A DNA stretch of 64,000 nucleotides from Terfezia claveryi (lineage: Eukaryota > Ascomycota > Pezizomycetes > Pezizales > Pezizaceae), in the NCBI GenBank assembly GCA_015179025.1, contig WHUX01000173.1, positions 1 to 64,000 on the forward strand, in the 5' to 3' direction. Positions 36,601 through 45,890 of this stretch are shown in pieces. Positions within the stretch are counted from its first letter, which is position 1. Each line of letters begins with the position of its first letter. The notes under the pieces are model-generated. The model was not told where the DNA came from. It searched no databases and worked only from the letters and a program-made list of their open reading frames with translations. Position numbers and translations under genes: made by a program.

Positions 36601-37899
36601 TCAACAAGAAGGCCTTGATTATGATGAAACATTCGCCTCAGTGACACGGTACGACTCCTTACGACTCATCATTGCCCTCGCAATTCACTTCTTTTGGACA
36701 TGGATCAACTTGATATCAAGTCAGCTTTCCTGAATGGTGATCTAATCGAAGAAATCTGGATGTTACCTCCTCCTGGTATTGGTCTAGATGGCAAGATTCT
36801 TCGACTTCACAAAGCCTTGTACGGATTAAAGCAAGCACCTCTACAGTGGTTTGAACGTCTCTCCTCTGCACTTGCTGAACTCGGCTTCATCTCTCTCCCC
36901 TTCGATCCTTGTGTATTTATTAACATGGAACTCAAGGTAATACTTGTTGTTTATGTTGATGACATTACTGCAGTAGGCAAAGCTCCTCAGATTAAGATTG
37001 TTATTGATCATCTTAAGTCCTACTTTACTGTTACCATCAAAGGCGGTCTCAAATACATCCTCGGCATCGAAATTATCCCTACAGACAAAGGACTTCAACT
37101 CTCCCAACGACAATACATCACCAATATCCTTGAACGCTTTGGACTTAACAACTGTCGATCAGTTCTCACTCCCATCGACCCCAAAGTACAACTGGTTAAG
37201 GCTGACGGTTCAGAACCTTCTCATGAACGTACCTTATACCAACAGATGATTGGTTCACTTATGTATCTTGTTACTTGTACTCGTCCTGATCTTGCCTTTT
37301 CTGTTTCCTTTCTTTCACGCTTTTCTTCTCATCCTCTAAAGGTTCATCATACAGCTGTTAAAAGGGTTTTCCGTTATCTTGTTGGATCTCATAATTTGTC
37401 TCTTACTTATGAACGTTCTCCTTCTTCGTCTTCTTTGTCACTTGTTGGTTATTCTGATGCTGATTATGCTGCTTGTCGTGATACCCGTCGGTCTGTTACT
37501 GGTCATGTCTTTCTACTAAACGGTTGTGCTATATCTTGGTTATCAAAGAAGCAGAACTCTGTTTCTGCCTCCACCACTGAATCCGAGTACATGGCACTCT
37601 CAACAACCGCTCGTCAGGCACTCTGGTATATACATGCCTTCTCTCAACTTGGACACTCTATACCTGTCCATCTTCACGCAGATAGCACTACCTCCATCAA
37701 TGTTGCAGAAACCCTCGTCAACAATCCTCGAACGAAGCACATCGACGTTGCATATCATTTTACAACAGAACAACTCATCCTCAAGACATTTACCCTCAGT
37801 CATGTTTCTACCGATGAAAATCACGCTGACCTTATGACTAAAGGCCTTCTTCCTGTACTCCACCACTATCATACTAATAGTCTCGGGCTTACAGAATGA
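33629..37899 (+). pseudogene. Copia gag-pol polyprotein with one frame break
   Basis: The start is the ATG at 33629 (MSDTAGASG). Domains: UBN2-type gag (about residues 20-230), zinc knuckle-like CSWCRSK..H..C (about 265-285), protease with LDTGAS (about 355), GAG-pre-integrase HRALGH and CDTC (34.1k-like part at about 35090-35220), integrase with HSDLMGP, TDQGGEY and VAERYN giving D, D, E (about 35280-35590), RT with YVDD (near 36952-36963) and RNase H (about 37440-37860). At about 36690-36696 the frame shifts by one base in a T run (TTCTTTTGG); one extra T would join the two halves, so a 1-bp deletion is likely. Otherwise no stop to TGA at 37897-37899. The element could produce gag, protease and integrase but not a full RT. 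Confidence 0.92.
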
Positions 37900-37906
37900 G
37901 AGAGAG

Positions 37907-38428
37907 TATTGCGGCATACATTCTGTGCCCTTCCTATGTCGTTATTACTTCCTATTTCGGCATCTATATTAACTTATATCGTTATATGTTTCTCTATTAC
38001 GATATCCTTTCTATTATTATCTATCTAGTTTCTATTACGAGTACTATATCATGTTTCACCTGCAGCTTACTCTGCGTAGTTACTGTACGGTTATACTCAC
38101 ATGTTTATATATCCATGCTCTTAATTTCCCACACTGTCTTACTTGAATATTACATGCATACAACCTTTCTACTTATGGATTTCTCTACGTTTATTCCTCT
38201 TCAAGTTAGGTTGTCATATGGTTCATTTCCTCTCTATATTCATGTACTTAAGACCTGTATCCACCCACTCTCTAGATAGTTTAATCAATCACGCACGCTG
38301 AATTCCCACTGCACTCGTCCTCAATATCGTCCTCGCACTCCTGTGACTCTAGCTTGCTCAGTAAATTCTCCACTGGTCACTTCGCTACTTTTACGCTGTA
38401 CCGTTACTATAATCTATCCACTTTAATA
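37907..38428 (+). repeat. 3' LTR of the Copia element
   Basis: 522 bp, about 99% identical by eye to 33004-33525. It begins seven bases after the pol stop. Confidence 0.93.
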
Positions 38429-38433
38429 GGGGG

Positions 38434-38963
38434 AATCGGGGGTGGCAAGGCATACAGCCCAGTAATGGTGGCCTTCGGATTCCCGCAGTGTTTTTTGTAA
38501 TACTGGCTGTTGAACTGCTGGGTATAGGAGCTGAAGCTGACTGATACATCATGCATTCTAAGCCAGGGGATTCCGAGGACAATCGGATACTTGAGCTTTA
38601 TCACAAACATCAGGAGGGCTTCGGAGTGATCCTCGACCTCAGCAGGCATGCACGCAATATCGGTGATATCTCCAGAGGAAATAGGTCGACCATCGATGAC
38701 ATCCAGGACACGAGGGGTTTTAAGCTTGTATGTAGGTATAGAGAATTTACTGACAAAGGCCTGGTCAACGAATGCAATTCCTGAAGCTCCGCAATCTATA
38801 AGGGCTGACGTGGTGATTGTTCTATCATTGATTTTGAGAGAGATAGATACAACAAAATGCTCGCCGAACAAGTGAGACTCGTCAACAACAGAAGCGGAAG
38901 ACACAGAAAATGCAGACAGAGATAAGTGGCCTGGGGCAGGTCCCTTACTAGTGTCAGTAACTA
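38434..38963 (-). pseudogene. A1 pol, protease part
   Basis: Start of family A pol with the retropepsin core ALIDCGASGIAF (near 38800-38770). It overlaps the gag end in the -1 frame and is cut at 38433 by the Copia insertion; the rest is at 29511-33003. The active site reads DCGA where most Gypsy proteases have DTGA or DSGA, and the same DCGA occurs in A2, so it is a family feature. No stop is seen in this piece. Confidence 0.87.
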
Positions 38964-40151
38964 GGCAAGGGACAGGGCTTTTCCCGACTCGTCCACCTCT
39001 ACAATCCTAGGTTCTGGGGCGTTGGCTGGGCGGTCGGAGATGGCATGGACAGTCAGGGAGCGGTTTTTTCGAAGGGGACAGGCCATAATGAAGTGGTCAG
39101 CCTTCCCACAGGCTATGCATAGTCCATTATTCCGGCGGCATTCCCTCTCTTCTTGGGTCAGGCGGAGCCTGCCCGTGGATAGGTCCATGGGGGCTCGTTC
39201 GCCAGCCACGAGCGAGGGGTGAGCTGCTTTATTGGCGGGGGCTAGGGTCGAGGTGGTTTGTTGCTGGGGCTGCTGTTGTTGGGGTGTATGGATGGCTGGG
39301 CGGAAGGTTGGGCGGTGATGAAGCCGGGACATCCGCTGCTCTACCCGAGAAGCCTGGTCAATCAATTCGCCGAGGGTCCCAACCTCGGGGAGGGTAACCA
39401 TGGCTTGTTGCAGTTCATCACTAAGTCCCTCCTGAAATTGTTCGAACTTGGCCTGATCATTCCATAGTACATCCGCGGCCAGTTTTAAGAACTCCGCCAC
39501 ATATGTGGACAGGTCCAAGTTGCAATATTTTAGGGCCCGGAGGGCTCGACTAGCAGTGCCTACTGCATCAGGGTCTCCAAAAGCCCTATCTAGGATAGCG
39601 AAGAGTGCTGGGATGTTATCAAGCTTAATCCCAGTCTCAAGGACATATGGCTGGATTTGATCTACTGCTTTGCCCTCCAGTAGGGCAAAGACATAAGCCA
39701 ATCGGTGTTGCTCGGATGGGAATCTAGCTGAGTCCCTATTGAGTTTGAGGTTTACCGAGTTCTTCCAGGCTCGGAGGTGAGCCCTATCTCTATTGAATTT
39801 GGGGGGGGTTGGAATACTTTCGGTTTTGGTGGCTGGTACAGAGGGTGGGGTTGCCGACATAGCGGCCATAGCGCGGTTGAGGGTCTGGATCGTGATTCGT
39901 TCGTTGGCCAGGGCAAGGTTCAGGTGGTCGAGATCGGTCTGGAGGACCGTGATCTCTTCGTCGGCAGATCTCAATTTTTGTTCAGCCACGGCCAGGCTGT
40001 TGCCGAGTTCGGCCCCGATGGCATCCATGGCCTCGAAGATGTCGATGATTTCTCGACGGTAGGCATTCAACTCGTTCAAGCCTGAGGGTATGGGGGAGCT
40101 CCTCCAGGTTTGAAACCTAACAGTGGGTGGTGGGAGAGCTGCTCCTGACAT
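38961..40151 (-). CDS. A1 gag polyprotein
   Basis: Open frame of 396 codons starting 37 bases inside the 5' LTR (MSGAALPPP). An upstream in-frame extension to 40259 enters the LTR and is not taken as coding. The N-terminal third holds a coiled-coil-like stretch (about residues 30-90). The middle has the retrotransposon gag fold (TPPKFNRDRAHLRAW then LEGKAVDQIQPY, about 115-260). Near the C-terminus is a CCHC zinc knuckle, CIACGKADHFIMAC. Gag forms the particle that packages element RNA. The TAG stop at 38961 is kept in A2, and pol continues in the -1 frame, so pol is probably made by frameshifting. Confidence 0.9.
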   Translation of the reverse strand: MSGAALPPPTVRFQTWRSSPIPSGLNELNAYRREIIDIFEAMDAIGAELGNSLAVAEQKLRSADEEITVLQTDLDHLNLALANERITIQTLNRAMAAMSATPPSVPATKTESIPTPPKFNRDRAHLRAWKNSVNLKLNRDSARFPSEQHRLAYVFALLEGKAVDQIQPYVLETGIKLDNIPALFAILDRAFGDPDAVGTASRALRALKYCNLDLSTYVAEFLKLAADVLWNDQAKFEQFQEGLSDELQQAMVTLPEVGTLGELIDQASRVEQRMSRLHHRPTFRPAIHTPQQQQPQQQTTSTLAPANKAAHPSLVAGERAPMDLSTGRLRLTQEERECRRNNGLCIACGKADHFIMACPLRKNRSLTVHAISDRPANAPEPRIVEVDESGKALSLA

Positions 40152-40187
40152 GACTGCGTACCAGTTGGTCCAAAGGATCCAACGTAG

Positions 40188-40817
40188 TGTAACGAGGCTC
40201 GAGGGACGTGGCGACCAAGGGGTACGCCGGGGCAAGGGCAAGGCTAGGATAACACACACGTAGGAACGCTACGTATGTGACCAGGGGGAGGCTGAGACGG
40301 GAGGCAAGAGCAAGAGGCAAGAGGGGCAGAGGGCAAGGGACATGAGACACATGGAAGCAGTTACCGTATGTGTCAAGGGAGGCAGCTGGGCTACAAACAC
40401 AAGGCGAGGAAAGGCAAGGACAGGAGGTTCGTGGGGTGGGCAGCAGGGCTGCAGAGTCGAGGCGAGACAAGGAGGTGCACAAGGGAGATGCACCAACGTG
40501 GAGAGAAGCAAGGCCCTGTATTGGATATACAAGATGTTGGATGGGGATCCAACGAGAGGGCGGAGAGAGCAAGCTATATATACAGGCTTCCTTCCTGGCC
40601 AAGGCTACCGGAAGGAATAAGGTTCCCAAGACCCCTTATCTCGGGAACAGAGATAACAACAATATCAATCAACAATAACAAGAGTCGGACGGAATCCCGT
40701 CTGACTCTCAAACCTGGCTAGGAAAGGACGGTAACAATGATATCAACCAACAATAACGAGAGTCGGACAGAATCCCGTCTGACTCTCGAACCTGGCTAGG
40801 AAAGGACGGTTGTGACA
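40188..40817 (-). repeat. 5' LTR of A1
   Basis: 630 bp, same length as 28709-29338 and nearly identical. It contains the same 78-bp tandem hairpin unit (hairpins near 40680 and 40758). Confidence 0.93.
40575..40582 (-). promoter_or_regulatory. TATA-like element in the A1 5' LTR
   Basis: TATATATA followed downstream by AGCTTGC. A similar TATA tract is at the same place in the LTRs of A2 (near 45715 and 58436) and A4. Placement inside the LTR fits the U3 promoter, but no start site can be seen. Confidence 0.5.
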
Positions 40818-41814
40818 CTGTATATAGGTATACTCACTTTATTACATTCGCTTTATTGTATTCACTTTATTGTATTCGCTTTGCTACTTTTATATCGTTT
40901 TACATAGCAATAGTCAAATAGAAGGAAAAAGGTCTTTGTTTGGTATAAAGAGATGTGGGGGGCTATTCATAGTCATTGACAGTATATATAGGGGAGTGTG
41001 AATGCCCCAGACAGATAGGGAACTATATAATATATCTATCATATACGGGGTCTATAGTATATGGAATCTACACTATATAGGATCTATACTATATGAGGTC
41101 TATACTATACAGAATCTATACTAAACAGGAATAGTATGTACAAGTTAACTGCAATCTACTATTCTACTACAAGTAGGGTTTGGAGCTGTTCTCGAATATA
41201 AACTATCTATATAATATGCCTCCAGAGAGAAAGACATAACTGGCTACAGACCCAATAGAAGAGGATGATAATTAGACCATGCGCCATTAGTGTGTACTAG
41301 AGGGTGAGTCTGTCTGAGTTTCTAGCCCTTACAACTCGTTCGGCTATCGACTTGCCTCGATCTCTGCCTACTGCAACTCGCCTCGAACTACTTTACTGAT
41401 TAATCAGTGATCTACAGATTACTCACTAAGATCCCTTACTAACCTAGTTTACACTTGTACATTTGCCAAGTCCAGAGATTTTCCATTCTTTCCCCTATTC
41501 ATCTGTGCATATGGTTTGTTTAATTTATATCCCATAAGTAATCAATGACTAAAATAAAAATAATAAAAAAGAGTATCAACCTTAGATTTATTCATAATAC
41601 TTCTTATGATTTTAACTTCAATACCTTTCCATTATTACCACTTCCTATTTCGTTAACACTTAACTAACTAATAATATAAATAATGTAAGTACCTCTTAAA
41701 GCATAGTTTCAAATTGGGGTATCTAAAATTCCAATATAGTTTATCTAAATACCATCTATAGTACAGGAAGTTAGCTAGGCAAAAGCACTATCATCAGCAA
41801 AAAGAAATATATGT
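40818..41814. other. Gene-free flank of A1 with short tandem repeats
   Basis: Contains four repeats of the type TTTATT(A/G)(C/T)ATTCGC (about 40837-40880) and about five copies of an 18-bp unit of the type TCTATACTATA(T/C)GG (about 41050-41130). A short ATG frame at 41218 stops after seven codons. The rest is AT-rich with no recognisable domain. Confidence 0.5.
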
Positions 41815-42249
41815 TAGAACACACTACTAAATATCCAGATGTAATTTTGTATCTTGTGCATACTGTGCATCTGGATGGCCCAAGTTATTACATTATAATC
41901 TGGATGCAACTAGGGCCCCATATACCAAAAGCCATCTGGACAGTAGTTGATATAAGTTTAATGTCTAAATATTAGAGCTCATTGCCATCGCATCCTTAAC
42001 TTAATTGAGGTTATTAATACTATAGATTCTATGTCTAGTATTACTGAATTAGGGCTCCAAATCACTTTCTTCTACAATATACAGCCACAACCAGCTTATA
42101 TCTATGATGATCTAATATCAGGCAGGTACATAGCTACTATTTCAGCTATTGAATATATATATAGTAAAAATATTTATTGTATTTGCTAATAATTATATAC
42201 ACAGAAGTAGTAAGTAATAGATATATATATAGAGTATGCAATTGCTACT

Positions 42250-42480
42250 CCAATTGCTCTAACACTCACTCTAATACTCACTCTAATACTCACTCTAATA
42301 CTTACTCCAATACTCACTCTAATATGTACTCTAATACTCACTCTAATACTTACTCTAATACTTGATCTAATACTTACCCTAATACTTGCACTAATACTCG
42401 CTCTAATACTTACTCCAATACTCCCTCTAATACTCACTCTAATACTCACCGTAATACTCACTCCAATAGTCACTTCAATG
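42250..42480 (+). repeat. 12-bp minisatellite, left arm of copy 2
   Basis: About 18 units of CTCTAATACTCA type. The opposite-strand partner is 43606-43770. Confidence 0.88.
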
Positions 42481-42789
42481 CTAGCAGTAATATGCTAGGA
42501 TAGAGAGCGAAGGGAAAATACATAGGGAAGGAAGGTATATATATAGGAAAATGATACTTGCTAAGGCTAATTGCTAAGGCTGATAATTTAGACTTTCTGA
42601 AAATAAGAAGATAAGGGATAATAAGAGAAGTCACATGATAATGATTAATGGCCCTTAGCTCTCTTTCACCTACGGGTACCATACTATTCAATGCCTGGTC
42701 TGGAAATAGTCATATTAGGAAATTATAGTCATTGTATGGAGATATGTATAGAGTTTATACTTTATGATATGTTTTATAGGAATTCATAC

Positions 42790-43310
42790 ATTCGCAGGTA
42801 TATATATTTATATATGCCAGAAACTCATACTTTTGAAGATATATATATATATATATATAAGAAATTCATGTATTTGCATACATATATATATCTATATATA
42901 CAAGAAACTTATGCTTTTGAGGACATATATATACATAAATGTGAGAAATCCATACATTCGTATACATATATATATATATATATGTGAGAAACTCATGCTT
43001 TTGGGGACATAGATATATATATATGAGAAATCTATACTTTTGTATACATATATATATATATATATGAGAAACTTATGCTTTTGGAGATATATATATATAT
43101 ATACAAGAAATCTATTTATTCATATACATATATATATATATATATACGAGAAACTCTTACTTTTGGAGATATATATATATATATATGTGAGAAATCTATA
43201 TATTCATGGGCTTATATATCCCCAAAAGCATGAGTTTCTTGTACATATATATATAAGTTTCCAAAAGTACAACCTTCTTGCATATATATATATATAAGCC
43301 CACGAATACA
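42790..43310. repeat. AT-rich central repeats of copy 2
   Basis: Units of about 40 bp combine (TA)n with GAGAAACTCATGCTTTTGGA-like cores; orientation flips near 43215. Confidence 0.85.
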
Positions 43311-43605
43311 TGAATTCCTATGAACTATATCATAAATCATGAATGCCAAATATATCTCTATCTTATGACTACGATTTTCTAATATAACTATTTCTAGGCT
43401 AGGTATTAAATAGTATGGCACCTACATGCAAAAGAGAGGCTGAGCACTATTGATCACTATTATACCACTTCTCTTGTTATCTCTTATCTCATTGTCTTTA
43501 GAAAGTCTAAATTGTTGGCTTTAGTAGTTAGCCTTAGCAACTATTATTTTCCTATATATATACCTCTCTTCCTCATGTATTATCCCTTCACTCTCTATTC
43601 TAGCA

Positions 43606-43770
43606 TATTATGGCTAGCATTAAAGTAACAATTGGAGCAAGTACTATAATAAGTATTAAAGCAAGTATTAAAGTGAGTATTAGAGCAAATATTAGAGTGA
43701 GTATTAGAGTGAGTATTAGATTACGTATTAGAGCAAGTATTAGAGCGAGTATTAGAGTAAGTATTATAGC
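43606..43770 (-). repeat. 12-bp minisatellite, right arm of copy 2
   Basis: Units of ATTAGAGTGAGT type, inverted relative to 42250-42480. Confidence 0.88.
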
Positions 43771-44270
43771 AATTGAAGTAGTTGAAGTAGCGATTGCATG
43801 TTCTATATATATATATATTGCTCAATACCTCTATATATTTAATTATTAGTGAATATAATAAATATTTCTGTTCCATATATATTTAATAGCTACAATAGCA
43901 GTACTTAGCTAGCTGATATTAAAGCATTATTGATACAAGTAGTAAGTGGGTGTGCATTGTAGAAGAGAGTGATTTAGGGCCCTAGTTCAGTAATGCCAGA
44001 TATGGAACCAATAGTATTGGGGACGAGTAGCCTATCTCATATTGTGTCTAAGAAGTAGTAGCATGTTTTTGTTGTGTCCCAGGTATACATCAGGAAAAAG
44101 AAATTAGCATCTGGATGCAGCACCCAGCATCCGGATGTGATTTTGTGTCCTGTGCATCCTGTGCATCCGGATGCCCTAAGGTATTGCATTTCAATCCAGA
44201 TGCAACTAGGGCCCTGCGCTACATCGCAATACAATCCCGATGCCATTGGGGCAACAATAGCCATTGTGGT

Positions 44271-45225
44271 GGGGAATAAGGAAAAGTAGGGAAAAGTTTG
44301 ATTTTTTGAAGTTTTTTTTAGTTTTTTTTTATTATTTTATTTTTATTATTTATTTTATGGGTTTTCATTTGTCAAGTGATTTAGTTAGTTAAATGAATGG
44401 CATTGTTTTTAGTGATTTGCTTGTTAATGCTGACACCCGAAGAGACTTGTTCGAGTGTTAAATTAAAGAGGCTGATATGCTAATAAAGTAAGAGATTTAA
44501 CAGTCAAATAGAGTTGTTCAAGTGTCAAAAAAAGTGAAGATTTGACAGTCGAACAGAGTTGTTCGGATGTCGAATAAGCAAGAGATTTGACAGTCAAACA
44601 GATTGTTCAGGTATCGAATAAGCAAAAGATTTAAGAGTCGAACAGAGTTGTTCAGGTGTCAAATAAGCAAGAGATTTGACAGTCAAACAGAGTTGTTCAG
44701 GTGTCGAATAAGCAAGAGATTTGACAGTCGAACAGAGTTGTTTGGGAGTTAAATAAGGTGAAGATTTGACAGTCGAACAGAGTTATTCAGGTGTCGAATA
44801 AGCAAGAGATTTGACAGTCGAACAGAGTTGTTTGGGTATCGAATAAGCAAGAGATTTGACAGTCGAACAAAGTTTTTCGGGTGTCGAATAAGGGAAAGGT
44901 GAAGAAATGACAGTCGAACAAGCTTGTTCAGGTATCAAGAGAGATGGGTATCAGTATGACGGTTAGGTTGAGGCAGAATTATGCAAAAAGTTAAGTCTTG
45001 TTAGTTATAATAATATTATTGTGACGGAAAGTAGAAGAATACAGTCGTTATGGTATTTTTATAGAAAAACTCGAAGGAGGCGAAAGAAGTAGTAATTTTG
45101 TGATGTATGATTCTACTTTTGTAATTTCTCTATCTTTTCTTCTTTTCTAAGTTAGCAATACTATTGAAGCTCTCACCTGGTCCTTCAGTACATATTCTTC
45201 CGTTAGGAATGAAGTGCCTTTATAT
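44271..45225 (+). repeat. Probable 5' LTR region of Gypsy family C
   Basis: Gene-free stretch upstream of a primer-binding-site-like sequence and a gag start. It holds a T-rich tract (44286-44365), a hairpin minisatellite (44440-44935) and AT-rich sequence. The left boundary cannot be fixed because the 3' LTR lies beyond the window. The LTR reading is an inference from the downstream order. Confidence 0.55.
44440..44935. repeat. Hairpin minisatellite, about 45-bp unit, about 10 copies
   Basis: Each unit contains GACAGTCGAACAGAG and TTGTTCGGGTGTC, which are inverted with respect to each other and can form a hairpin, followed by a linker of the type GAATAAGCAAGAGATTT. Units differ mostly by transitions. 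There are no unique spacers. Confidence 0.88.
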
Positions 45226-45241
45226 TGGTCCCTTCGACCGG
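45226..45241 (+). other. Putative primer binding site of family C
   Basis: TGGTCCCTTCGACCGG. Its complement ends in CCA and has the layout of a tRNA 3' end: T-stem CCGGT, acceptor strand CGAAGGG, discriminator A, CCA. The tRNA itself is not identified. Confidence 0.5.
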
Positions 45242-45287
45242 AGAGTTTATCACTAAATTGTTATCACCAAAAGGAAGAAAAAACAAG

Positions 45288-45385
45288 ATGGGGAGCCCCA
45301 AAAACGAAGCAGAAATGTATGAGGTTATAGGAATGGTTAGCGGAAAGCTAATCAAAATGTTGTGGGAAAAATGGGTGTAGATGAC
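45288..45385 (+). pseudogene. Family C gag, first 33 codons (split by A2)
   Basis: ATG at 45288 (MGSPKNEAEMYEVIG), one TAG near 45378, then the A2 insertion. The frame resumes at 58783-58787, where ATGAC is repeated, and runs on as the long family C gag remnant. Confidence 0.65.
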
Positions 45386-45781
45386 TGTCACAACGGTGTT
45401 CCTAGTCTTGATTTGACACTCGAACAGGCTTGTTCGGGTGTCATTGATAGGTTATTGTCATTGTTGCCCTCGGTATTACTTGCGACACAGGTGATGGGTT
45501 GTTGTTATTGTTGCCCTCGACATCACCTACGACATAGGTGATGGGTTATTAACATTGTTGCCCTCGGCATCACCTGCGACGCAGGTGATGGGTTATTGAC
45601 ATTATTTCCTTTATCATTACCTGCGATTGCAGGTGATGGGTTATTGTTACCTTGCTTGGCTTCTGAGATAAGGGATCTTAGGAAGCTTATTCCTTCCATT
45701 GCCCTAGCCCGAAATTATATATATATAGCCCCTGTCCCTCGTACTGTCGTTGGATCCCTATCCAACGTCTTGTATGTCTAA
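45386..45781 (+). repeat. 5' LTR of A2, first part
   Basis: Starts TGTCACAACGG and contains hairpin units of the ATCACCTGCGACGCAGGTGAT kind, each half within a unit of about 47 bp, and a GACACTCGAACA..TGTTCGGGTGTC hairpin near 45417. It breaks at 45781 and resumes at 52751. Confidence 0.92.
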
Positions 45782-45890
45782 CAAGACGTTGCCGCTCGCT
45801 ACACTCGCGTGAATCCTAGAGGTCAAAATGACTTCTACAGTAGTTAACTCTAGTTATATCACAACACTTGACTTTAAATACAAAATAATT

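Larger units (their letters stand above)
33004..38428 (+). mobile_element. Ty1/Copia retrotransposon, nearly intact
   Basis: 5,425 bp between two GGGGG target copies (32999-33003 and 38429-38433), inside A1 pol and opposite to it in orientation. LTRs are both 522 bp (33004-33525 and 37907-38428) and differ at about six positions by eye, so the insertion is recent. One long gag-pol frame carries a single frame break. Confidence 0.95.
28709..40817 (-). mobile_element. Ty3/Gypsy chromovirus family A, copy A1 (complete but interrupted)
   Basis: Full-length reverse-strand element with two 630-bp LTRs (28709-29338 and 40188-40817). The flanking 5-mers are CTATA (28704-28708) and CTGTA (40818-40822), a target duplication with one transition. 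It encodes gag and a protease-RT-RNase H-integrase-chromodomain pol. A Copia element (33004-38428) and a SINE (32552-32891) sit inside pol. Without them the element is about 6.3 kb. Confidence 0.93.
41815..44270. repeat. Large palindromic repeat element, copy 2
   Basis: Arms of about 1 kb each (about 42020-43048 and 43048-44020). Paired landmarks include ACTGAATTAGGG (about 42042) with CCCTAGTTCAGT (about 43980), and TTGCTAAGGC (about 42556) with GCCTTAGCAA (about 43530). Outside the arms, modules at about 41835-41930 and 44115-44215 lie in the same orientation and share CATCTGGATG/CATCCGGATG phrases and GCAACTAGGGCCC. The layout is that of copy 1, with arms that diverge by many transitions. 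No gene. Confidence 0.85.

Noticed and set aside
36685..36700. Programmed frameshift in the Copia polyprotein
   Set aside because: It falls inside the reverse-transcriptase domain and is explained by loss of one T in a T run. Copia frameshifts, where used, lie between gag and pol.
42177..42473. Ser-Asn-Thr or Ser-Ile-Arg repeat proteins (also 1571-1858 and 43610-43849)
   Set aside because: A 12-bp repeat keeps any frame open, so these are minisatellite translations with no other support.
44440..44935. CRISPR-like repeat array
   Set aside because: The units are contiguous degenerate hairpins without unique spacers, and the genome is eukaryotic.
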